DNA from: Sphingobacteriales bacterium
GTDB lineage: Bacteria; Bacteroidota; Bacteroidia; Chitinophagales; Chitinophagaceae
Length of the DNA: 64,000 nt
Assembly (NCBI GenBank): GCA_016708305.1
Contig: JADJGB010000001.1
Span: 617,723 to 681,722, forward strand
Reading direction: 5' to 3'
The position numbers were made by a program, and so were the translations under genes. The notes under the pieces are model-generated. The model saw nothing but the letters and a program-made list of their open reading frames with translations, did not search any database and was not told where the DNA came from. Position 1 is the stretch's first letter; each line of letters opens with the position of its first letter. Below are positions 37,705 to 44,932 of the stretch, piece after piece.

Positions 37705-38995
37705 ATGATGAGACGTTTATATATAATAGTTGTAATTGTTTTTGTGGTTTAATATCAGTTTTCGGACAGCGAGTGGACACTCTAAATCCTTATAAAAAAG
37801 ATAGTTTGGAAATTAAAAAGCCCGTTGTTACCTATCTTGTTTATTATGATACCACTTTGAGAATCATTAATTTAAGCCCTTTTTTTTCAATTCATGTTGA
37901 TTCAAACTTTAGTTATCAGTTAAGAATTAATAAAAATCCGAAAACTATTATTGGTATATTAAAAATTCTCCGGCAGGGTTGAAAATTGATAAAGACAATG
38001 GAATGCTTAGTTTTAAATCCAGTAAGTCTTTATTTTTATCCGGAAGGTTGAAGTATGATGTGGAGTATCCTGCGCAAATAGGTGTTCAAAACCTTTCAAA
38101 TCAGTTTGAAAAAGTGGATACCTCCTTTTTAATTACATTTTATAATACTGATGTCATTTTGCCGCGAATTAAACCAAGCGTGTTAAGCCCAGTTATTGTA
38201 GAAGAAGGTAATAGGCTGAGTTTCAATGTGATGTGCGAAAATGGCAATTTCCCAATTGATAAAATTTTATTTTCGAGCAACATTACGCTTAGCAATTACA
38301 AATTACCAAAGGAATGTGATGATCGTTTTGAATGGACGCCGCCTTATGATTTTGTGAACGATAAGGATAAGGACAAGCAAAAGACGGTGGATTTATACTT
38401 TGTTGGGACTTCAAAATTTAATTTTTCGGACACAGCTATAGTAAAAGTGATTGTAAAAGATGCAATGGACTACGATATTGCTACTCGGGACTATGTTGAT
38501 GCAGTTTCTGAAATGAAAACGTGGATTTTACAATTAAAATATACCTTTCTTCAATTGGATAGAAAAATAAGAAAAACCAAATCCTATCGAACTTCCTTCG
38601 ATGTGGCCACAGGAACTGCGGGCGTAACCAGCACTATTCTTTCTACCAGAGACAATCCGAGCGCCAAAAACACCGGAAAAGTATTGCCAAGTGTAAGTGT
38701 GGCGTTGGTACCCATAAAGGAAGCGGCTGCTCCCAATAAAACTGTGGATCAAAATCAGGCTACACTGGTGCGCTCTACAATCAAAAGGTTGGAGTACATG
38801 ATCACCGATAATAAACTGTCAGGAGAAAGAGACCCTCAAATTGTGGCAAAGACAGAAACGCTGAGAAAGGAATTGCGACAAAGCAAAAATCAACTGGCTG
38901 ATGTGCCTACAGAAATATCGGAAAGCATGAGTGAAAAGCAACTGAATAATTACTTTGACAGCCCGAGAGTACAGCGGAAATACCGAATGAAGTAA
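37705..38995 (+). CDS. Secreted protein of unknown function, two frameshifts
   Basis: As one gene of about 430 codons it starts MMRRLYIIVVIVFVV, a signal peptide that continues LISVFGQRVDTL when one T is added at 37748-37750. A second base added to the A4 run at 37941-37944 links NPKNYYWYIKNSPAGLKI to the main frame. The centre (about 60-230) looks like two Ig/cadherin-like beta domains (MLSFKSSKSLFLSGRLKYDV, DTAIVKVIVKDAM). The C-terminal 150 residues are helical and charged. I do not recognise a family, and no neighbour suggests a role. Confidence 0.65.
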
Positions 38996-39019
38996 AAAAA
39001 ATGAGAAATATAGTTCAGT

Positions 39020-39181
39020 TTACTTTGTAAATGATAACAAAGCTATTGTAGATTTTTTTTCAATGGTTCGTTTTTGTGCAGTCTTTGTGCTTTGCTGATT
39101 GCTCAAAAAAAATGCGGCAATTGCAATGAAAGCAAAAATCACAATCAGTGTTTTTAATCCGGATATTAATCTCGTTCTCAT
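39020..39181 (-). CDS. Candidate 53-aa single-pass membrane protein
   Basis: A short frame read leftward from the ATG at 39181: MRTRLISGLKTLIVIFAFIA then IAAFFLSNQQ and a basic, polar tail. The layout of basic start, one strong hydrophobic helix and polar tail is that of a real small membrane protein. No Shine-Dalgarno or clear homolog supports it. It is the only gene-like feature in the 537-bp gap 38996-39532. Confidence 0.4.
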   Translation of the reverse strand: MRTRLISGLKTLIVIFAFIAIAAFFLSNQQSTKTAQKRTIEKKSTIALLSFTK

Positions 39182-39508
39182 GAGGTAATCATTTATTGTT
39201 TAAATATCTTAGTTTTGAATTAGAACAAATCAGACAATTAAGGAAATAATAATACTTTCATAAATGCCAAAACTGGTCTAAATAGTACGAACTGCAAAGC
39301 AAATGTATTAACTTTTGTTTAAAAGATTAGAAAAATTATAGGCAAATTATAAAAAAAGTGTTCGTTTTCAATACTATACGATCGGGGAAATGGGGAAATT
39401 CTTGGTTTGTATAAATAATAATTTGCCTGTATTCAAAATATGAAGGTGTTTTTTGCCTTAAAAATATGCAGAATTAATATTAGTTGTTAGGTTTATGAAG
39501 ACAAATAA

Positions 39509-39516
39509 TATCTTTG
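39509..39516 (+). promoter_or_regulatory. Candidate -7 box of the methyltransferase gene
   Basis: TATCTTTG matches TAnnTTTG and ends 17 bp before the GTG start at 39533. Confidence 0.4.
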
Positions 39517-39532
39517 AAAATATTTATCTATT

Positions 39533-40237
39533 GTGGCTGATGTTTCGCAAATTTATCTGATTCCTACTGTTCTTCATGAAGAAGGGCTTCACGTATTACC
39601 TGCCTATATTTTGGAAGCAATCGAAAAGTGTGAGGCGTTTTTTGTAGAAAACGAACGCTCCGCAAGACGGTTTCTAAAGCAAATGAAAAGGGAGATAGTT
39701 ATTGATGACTATGAATGGGTAACAATAGGAAAGGCAGAAGAGGCTGTTCAGGCAATATTTAAGAAAAAGATTAATGATGGGAAAAAAATAGGAATTATCA
39801 GCGAGGCCGGATGCCCCGGAGTGGCCGACCCCGGGCAACTATTGATAAAAACAGCCCAGGAGCTCGATGTGAAAATTAATCCTTTAATAAGCCCAAGCTC
39901 CATATTACTGGCATTGATGGCCAGTGGTATGAATGGGCAAAATTTTAGCTTTCACGGGTATCTTCCTATTGATGATGGGCAGCGGATGAAGGCGCTTAAA
40001 GAATTGGAAACTGTATCTGCAAAAACAGGATTCACGCAAATATTTATAGAAACACCTTACAGAAACAATCAAATGATACAAACAATATTGAAAACCTGCT
40101 CCCCCCTCACAAGATTATGTATAGCAGTGGATATTACCGGCAGCAGTGAAAGTATCAAAACAAAAGCAATTGCTCAATGGAAGAATATTTCTATTGACAT
40201 TCATAAAAAACCGGCAATATTTTTACTGAACAGATAA
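39533..40237 (+). CDS. RsmI-like tetrapyrrole-methylase-fold SAM methyltransferase
   Basis: A 234-aa protein of the RsmI/CobA methylase superfamily. It starts YLIPTVLHEEGLHVLPAYIL and has FFVENERSARRFLK, the SAM-binding GIISEAGCPGVADPG (about 84-98) and SPSSILLALMASGMNGQNFS. RsmI methylates the 2'-O of C1402 in 16S rRNA. This shorter Bacteroidota relative lacks the canonical C-terminal tail, so the target is uncertain. GTG is the best start. Its end overlaps the convergent neighbour by 47 bp. Confidence 0.85.
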   Translation: MADVSQIYLIPTVLHEEGLHVLPAYILEAIEKCEAFFVENERSARRFLKQMKREIVIDDYEWVTIGKAEEAVQAIFKKKINDGKKIGIISEAGCPGVADPGQLLIKTAQELDVKINPLISPSSILLALMASGMNGQNFSFHGYLPIDDGQRMKALKELETVSAKTGFTQIFIETPYRNNQMIQTILKTCSPLTRLCIAVDITGSSESIKTKAIAQWKNISIDIHKKPAIFLLNR

Positions 40238-40682
40238 AGGAACTGGCGGGGACAGTTTGAGCATCTTTCATTGAAATAATGCTGTCCACAATATATCGGG
40301 TATTGCCTCTCCAGGGCAACACTCCATTATATTCTTTATAATGCAAATCAAAACGCTTGCCTGAGTTCATTTTTAGCACATCAAAAACCTTCTTGTCTTT
40401 TATGGAAAATTCAAACTCATTGGATTGCATTCCGCCTCCAACAGCGCCGCGTATTCCTTCCTGAATTAATTTTCCCTCAAAAGTTTTAAAAATCTGTCCT
40501 TTTTCAACTGCAAAGTTTAAATATCCAGATTTTACACCGTCAGAGGTATAAGGATAATAGAATTTCCAATAAATATACCCGCCGCCGGCAAGAACTAATA
40601 CAAGAAAAAGCAGGAAGAAGTATTTTAAGCAACCCGATTTCTTTTTGGTTTTGATTTGGTTTGTTGTTAAATCTGAATTCAT
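40191..40682 (-). CDS. Conserved membrane-anchored protein, function unknown
   Basis: A 163-aa protein with a basic N-terminus (KTKKKSGCLKYFFLLFLVLV) leading into one membrane helix, then an extracytoplasmic beta-rich domain with GKLIQEGIRG, SNEFEFSIKDK and HYKEYNGVLPWRGNTRYIVD. This family is common in Bacteroidota and is sometimes mislabelled 6-phosphogluconate dehydrogenase; nothing here supports that. The last 30 residues overlap the converging methyltransferase gene. Confidence 0.75.
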   Translation of the reverse strand: MNSDLTTNQIKTKKKSGCLKYFFLLFLVLVLAGGGYIYWKFYYPYTSDGVKSGYLNFAVEKGQIFKTFEGKLIQEGIRGAVGGGMQSNEFEFSIKDKKVFDVLKMNSGKRFDLHYKEYNGVLPWRGNTRYIVDSIISMKDAQTVPASSFICSVKILPVFYECQ

Positions 40683-40733
40683 AAGATAAATTTTTAAAAT
40701 TTAAATTTAGTATTTCTTTATTGATTATTACAC

Positions 40734-40741
40734 TATTTTTG
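40734..40741 (+). promoter_or_regulatory. Candidate -7 box of the arginine cluster
   Basis: TATTTTTG matches TAnnTTTG. Transcription would start near 40748, about 20 bp before the 41-codon leader ORF and 250 bp before the GNAT gene. Confidence 0.45.
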
Positions 40742-40768
40742 CACGTCTAAATTACAATTTGTTTTGAA

Positions 40769-40894
40769 ATGAATCGTTTTTTAACACATACAAAACATTA
40801 TCATTTTTACCGATGTACTGTCTCGGGAGTATATGCAGTAGGGTTTGACGTGTTTGTATCTGCACCAAGACCCTATTGTAATACGGAAAGCTGA
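40769..40894 (+). CDS. Candidate 41-aa leader peptide
   Basis: An ATG-initiated frame MNRFLTHTKHYHFYRCTVSG then VYAVGFDVFVSAPRPYCNTE and Ser, stop. It begins about 20 bases after the predicted transcription start and its stop lies inside the 5' arm of a strong hairpin (40891-40926), the arrangement of an attenuation leader. It has three Arg and two Cys but no run of control codons, so it could also be an accidental frame over a structured RNA. Confidence 0.4.
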   Translation: MNRFLTHTKHYHFYRCTVSGVYAVGFDVFVSAPRPYCNTES

Positions 40895-40938
40895 CAGGCC
40901 TTACCCCTGACCTTGGTACCTGTCAGTGAAAAACTCCC
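40825..40938 (+). ncRNA. Structured 5' leader of the GNAT-argG-argC cluster
   Basis: GGGAGT (40825-40830) can pair with ACTCCC (40933-40938), enclosing the element. The hairpin CTGACAGG/CCTGTCAG (40891-40898, 40919-40926) is inside. TGCAG/CTGCA (40834-40838 with 40860-40864) and TAGGGT/ACCCTA (40839-40844 with 40870-40875) cross each other, so they form either a pseudoknot or two exclusive states. This is typical of a riboswitch or attenuator. It matches no class I can name. Confidence 0.45.
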
Positions 40939-40995
40939 CAAATTAATTTTTCCAGGATTGGTCCCCATTATTCAATATTAAAATGTTGCAACAGA

Positions 40996-41673
40996 GTGGA
41001 TTTAAAAGATATTATAGTTAGAAAAGCAGAGCCGGACGATAAAAAATATTCTAAAACAATAACCGATGAAATGGAATCATCGGCCAATGCAAGAGGAACA
41101 GGTATTGCCAAGCGCAGTCCTGATTATATAGAGAAAAAAATAGATGAAGAAAAAGCAGTAATAGCGCTTACAAAAGATGGGAAATGGGTGGGGTTTTGTT
41201 ATATAGAAACATGGACTCATAACGAATATGTAGCAAACTCGGGTCTTATTGTGGCTCCGGAATATAGAAAAGGCGGTGTGGCACGAAAAATTAAACAAAC
41301 TATTTTTCAGTTGAGCCGTACCAAATATCCTGATGCCAAAATCTTTGGCTTGACCACCGGATTGGCGGTAATGAAAATAAACAGTGAATTAGGTTATGAG
41401 CCGGTAACTTATTCCGAATTAACTCAGGACGATGATTTTTGGGCCGGATGCAAAAGCTGTGTCAATTATGATATATTGATGAGCAAAGACCGCAAAAATT
41501 GTTTGTGTACCGGTATGCTTTACGATCCTAAAGATCATTATGAACCAAAAGAAACAAAAGAATATTTTGAAAAAAATAAAAAAGGACTTGAAAGACTTCT
41601 GCGTTTTAAACAATGGAAATTTCTAAAACCGTTTATGAGAAAAGAGAAAAGAATAACGGAGGTGATACTTTAA
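40996..41673 (+). CDS. GNAT acyltransferase, probable first enzyme of arginine synthesis
   Basis: A 225-aa GNAT protein, GTG start. The acyl-CoA-binding region is SGLIVAPEYRKGGVARKIKQ (about 80-100), with a beta-bulge region FCYIETWTHNEY before it. A Cys-containing tail (CKSCVNYDILMSKDRKNCLC) follows. In Bacteroidota this gene heads the arg cluster and is taken as the N-acyl-glutamate synthase, using acetyl- or succinyl-CoA. It is 48 bp before argG. Confidence 0.8.
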   Translation: MDLKDIIVRKAEPDDKKYSKTITDEMESSANARGTGIAKRSPDYIEKKIDEEKAVIALTKDGKWVGFCYIETWTHNEYVANSGLIVAPEYRKGGVARKIKQTIFQLSRTKYPDAKIFGLTTGLAVMKINSELGYEPVTYSELTQDDDFWAGCKSCVNYDILMSKDRKNCLCTGMLYDPKDHYEPKETKEYFEKNKKGLERLLRFKQWKFLKPFMRKEKRITEVIL

Positions 41674-41721
41674 AATCTTTTTTAACTTATTTGTACATTA
41701 ATAATAAAGACTTAATTAATC

Positions 41722-42918
41722 ATGGCTAAAAAAGTTGTTTTGGGTTTCAGTGGAGGTTTGGATACGACATTTTGTGTAAAATACTTCACAGAGGAAAAAG
41801 GTTACGAAGTGCATACTATCATTGTAAATACTGGAGGTTTTAGTGAAGTAGAGATTGAAAAAATTGAAGCTCACGCAAAAAACCTGGGGGTCAAATCGCA
41901 CAAAACCATTAATGCGGTTAGGAGCTATTACAACAGCATTATAAAATATTTAATCTATGGAAACGTATTAAAAAACAATACCTATCCGTTAAGCGTATCA
42001 GCCGAAAGGTTAAGCCAGGCATTGCACATAGCCGAGTATGCCAAAAGCATAAATGCGGATGCAGTTGCGCACGGTAGCACCGGCGCAGGAAATGATCAGG
42101 TTCGGTTCGATATGATTTTTCAAATCATGATTCCTGAAATGGAAATCATAACACCAATACGTGATATGAACCTGAGCCGTGAGAGTGAAATTGAATATTT
42201 GAAAAGCAAAGGTGTACAAATGAATTTTGAAAAAGCTGTTTATTCAATCAATAAAGGGCTTTGGGGAACCAGTGTGGGTGGAAGAGAAACGCTCAATTCA
42301 AGAAAGACCCTGCCCGAAGAGGCATGGCCAACACCGGTTACAAAGACTGGCTCAGAAGAGATAAAGTTGAGTTTTGAAACCGGAGAGCTTGTAAAAGTAA
42401 ATGACAAGAAATTTGAAAATCCGGTTGAAGCCATTCAATACGTGCAGAAAATAGCCGGTGGTTATGGGATTGGAAGAGATGTACACGTAGGCGACACCAT
42501 CATTGGTATCAAAGGCCGTGTAGGATTTGAAGCAGCGGCACCTATGCTCATCATAAAAGGTCATCATGCATTAGAAAAACATGTATTAACCAAATGGCAA
42601 TTACAGTGGAAGGATCAGATAGCGCAATTTTATGGAAACTGGCTGCATGAAGGCCAGATACTGGATCCAGTGATGCGCGATATGGAGACCTATCTCGAAA
42701 GCAGCCAAAGAAATGTGAATGGAGATGTGTTTATTCAACTTTACCCTTACCGTTTTCAGGTGATAGGTATCGAAAGTCGTCATGATCTGATGAATCCCGC
42801 ATTTGGAAGTTATGGGGAGTTAAATACCGGCTTTAGCGGCGATGACGTGAAAGGGTTCACCAGAATATTTGGAAATCAAACAGCAATTTATCATTCTGTA
42901 AATAACCAAAGCAAGTAG
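41722..42918 (+). CDS. argG: Argininosuccinate synthase
   Basis: A 398-aa enzyme that joins citrulline and aspartate with ATP. The N-type PP-loop is LGFSGGLDTTF (residues 6-16). HGSTGAGNDQVRFD (about 112) contacts citrulline and aspartate, and SVGGRETLNSRK follows. It has the expected length and is intact. Confidence 0.96.
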   Translation: MAKKVVLGFSGGLDTTFCVKYFTEEKGYEVHTIIVNTGGFSEVEIEKIEAHAKNLGVKSHKTINAVRSYYNSIIKYLIYGNVLKNNTYPLSVSAERLSQALHIAEYAKSINADAVAHGSTGAGNDQVRFDMIFQIMIPEMEIITPIRDMNLSRESEIEYLKSKGVQMNFEKAVYSINKGLWGTSVGGRETLNSRKTLPEEAWPTPVTKTGSEEIKLSFETGELVKVNDKKFENPVEAIQYVQKIAGGYGIGRDVHVGDTIIGIKGRVGFEAAAPMLIIKGHHALEKHVLTKWQLQWKDQIAQFYGNWLHEGQILDPVMRDMETYLESSQRNVNGDVFIQLYPYRFQVIGIESRHDLMNPAFGSYGELNTGFSGDDVKGFTRIFGNQTAIYHSVNNQSK

Positions 42919-42966
42919 GATTGCTGAATATTGAAGTAATTTCACTAACTTTACGTGCATTAAAAA

Positions 42967-43947
42967 ATGGTAAGAGTAGGAATTATAGGAGGTGCAGGTT
43001 ATACTGGCGGAGAATTGATTCGAGTATTAATCAATCATCCCGACGTTTCAATTGAGTTTATACATAGCCGTAGTAATGCCGGTAAGTTTGTGTATGAAGT
43101 ACATCAGGACTTACTTGGTGATACTGATCTAAAATTTGCAAGCGAATTTTCTCAGGAAATTGATACGCTTTTCTTGTGTTTGGGTCATGGAGCCTCCACA
43201 AAATTTCTGAACGAAAATAAATTTGAAGATTCTATTAAGATAATTGATCTGGCAAATGATTTTCGTCTTCAAAAAGATCGCAATCAACCACAAATTAACA
43301 GAGCATTTGTCTATGGCCTGCCCGAACTGAACAGAGAAGAAATTAAGAAAGCCAAAAACATAGCCAATCCGGGTTGTTTTGCCACCACAGTTCAGTTAGG
43401 ATTATTGCCATTAGCAAAAGCAGGATTATTAAAAGAAATTTATACCACTGGAATTACCGGAAGCACAGGAGCAGGCCAATCGTTATCGGCTACCTCACAT
43501 TTTAGCTGGAGGGCCAATAACGTTCAGGCCTACAAAACGCTTTCCCATCAACACCTGGGAGAGATAGGTGAATCTTTAACCCAACTGCAACCCAATTCCG
43601 ATATTGACTTGAGTTTTGTTCCCTGGCGAGGTGATTTTACCAGAGGAATATTCGCTAGTTCCACTATAAATACTGACCTTTCATTGGAAGAATTGTATGT
43701 TTTGTTTGAGCAATTTTATAAAAAACATCCTTTTACCAGTGTGAGCAGAACGCCTATTTTCCTTAAACAGGTCGTAAATACCAATAAAGCGCTTATTCAA
43801 CTTGAAAAGGCCGGAAGTAAATTGGTGGTACACTCGGCATCTGATAATTGACTGAAAGGAGCCAGCGAGCAGGTTGTAAAAAATATGAACCTGTTATTTG
43901 GATTAGATGAAACTACCGGTTTGCATCTGAAACCTGCTGCGTTCTGA
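42967..43947 (+). CDS. argC: N-acyl-gamma-glutamyl-phosphate reductase with in-frame TGA
   Basis: NADPH-dependent reductase of arginine synthesis. It has the Rossmann motif GGAGYTGGEL (9-18), the catalytic Cys in NPGCFATTVQLGLLPL (about 137) and the His region SHQHLGEIGE. The frame meets TGA at 43849-43851. The same frame then continues LKGASEQVVKNMNLLFGLDE to the normal ...LHLKPAAF end (31 more residues). No length shift is involved; a single TTA-to-TGA change would explain it. It could be a nonsense mutation or a base-call error. Confidence 0.9.
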
Positions 43948-43950
43948 ATG

Positions 43951-44403
43951 CTAAAATAACCTTGTGTCAAGGCCATAGGGCTTACCCGTTTTAATTTTTA
44001 TTCTTTTATAATCAGGATGGTCGGGGTTAATGAGGTAATTGTTTTCTTCTGGAATGACTGCTGAGGGAATTTTTAGCAATAAGTGGTTTTTTTGTTGCAA
44101 AAACTGATCGCCCATCAATTGAGAATATATAAAATCTTCCTGCCACTTATTCTTCAAAATGGCAACATTGATTTGCAATAACGGAACATCAGGAATAAAA
44201 ATCTCCAATAAATGATAGGAGGGACGTATCGAATAGGCAGATCGGTTATAATTCACTACGATTTCTAACACAGCTAAGGAAATATGCTCGGTAGCGTACA
44301 GAGCGTACAAGCCCTTCGAGTTCCATCGACCTCCGTACAAAAATGAACCATAGCCCGAAAGGTCATCTTTATATTCAGAATTAACAAGTCTGTAAACAAT
44401 CAT
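43951..44403 (-). CDS. RES-domain toxin
   Basis: A 150-aa protein with the RES signature: Arg and Glu motifs in VYRLVNSEY, GSFLYGGRWNSKG, YATEHISLAVLEIVV and a late Ser. RES toxins are NAD-degrading enzymes related to ADP-ribosyltransferases. Its ATG overlaps the antitoxin stop (TAATG). Its stop lies 3 bp beyond the end of argC, so the pair abuts the arg genes tail to tail. Confidence 0.93.
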   Translation of the reverse strand: MIVYRLVNSEYKDDLSGYGSFLYGGRWNSKGLYALYATEHISLAVLEIVVNYNRSAYSIRPSYHLLEIFIPDVPLLQINVAILKNKWQEDFIYSQLMGDQFLQQKNHLLLKIPSAVIPEENNYLINPDHPDYKRIKIKTGKPYGLDTRLF

Positions 44404-44867
44404 TATGCAGGAATACCGTGTTGAATACGGCCAATGAGGTCAATAATATTTTGAATTTCTTCTGCAGTAAACAGGTGGTCACGCACTTTTTCGCCATTTA
44501 AAGAAAAAGGTCTGAAGGATAACCATTGTTTAAAGTTTTCTTTGCCAAAAAATTCATTTCCGGCATTAATCAGTTTTTCGAGAAGGAGGATTCTTTCAAT
44601 TTGAAGACCGTTAAAATCACTTCCGTCTTTTGCGTAGCGATGGAGTGTTCTTTCACTGGTGTATAACAGATCGGCCCATTCGCCTAAGGTAAAGGGACTC
44701 TTGTCTGCAATTTTTTTAAAATCTGAATAAGAAAAATTTTTAGTAAGAGTTTCTTTACGCGAAGTTTTTTGTGGAATTTCATATACTTCCTGATAGTCGG
44801 AAACAATCATTTTTGAAATATTTTCCGGCTTGTTTTCCAATTTATATTTTTTGGGGCCTTTTTTCAT
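44403..44867 (-). CDS. Xre/MbcA/ParS-type antitoxin (DUF2384)
   Basis: A 154-aa partner of the RES toxin. The middle HTH (FTLGEWADLLYTSERTLHRY) is followed by the toxin-binding domain (LQIERILLLEKLINAGNEFF, FKQWLSFRPFSLNGEK). It probably neutralises the toxin and represses the pair through the palindrome at the promoter. The N-terminal 40 residues are basic. Confidence 0.92.
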   Translation of the reverse strand: MKKGPKKYKLENKPENISKMIVSDYQEVYEIPQKTSRKETLTKNFSYSDFKKIADKSPFTLGEWADLLYTSERTLHRYAKDGSDFNGLQIERILLLEKLINAGNEFFGKENFKQWLSFRPFSLNGEKVRDHLFTAEEIQNIIDLIGRIQHGIPA

Positions 44868-44875
44868 ATTCTGTC

Positions 44876-44904
44876 ATTTGTCACAAATGTACATGAATTT
44901 TGTC
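44876..44904 (-). promoter_or_regulatory. Toxin-antitoxin promoter with palindromic operator
   Basis: ATTTGTCACAAAT (44876-44888) is a perfect 6+1+6 palindrome overlapping a minus-strand -7 box TACATTTG (44884-44891). A further TTTGTC half-site follows at about 44899-44904. It lies 9 bp before the antitoxin ATG, an ideal place for autorepression. Confidence 0.5.
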
Positions 44905-44932
44905 GTAATTAAAAATATTTTCACCAAAATTT

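Noticed and set aside
40191..40682. 6-phosphogluconate dehydrogenase label for the membrane-anchored protein
   Set aside because: It has no Rossmann fold or catalytic motif and is only 163 aa. The label is a known type of database misannotation.
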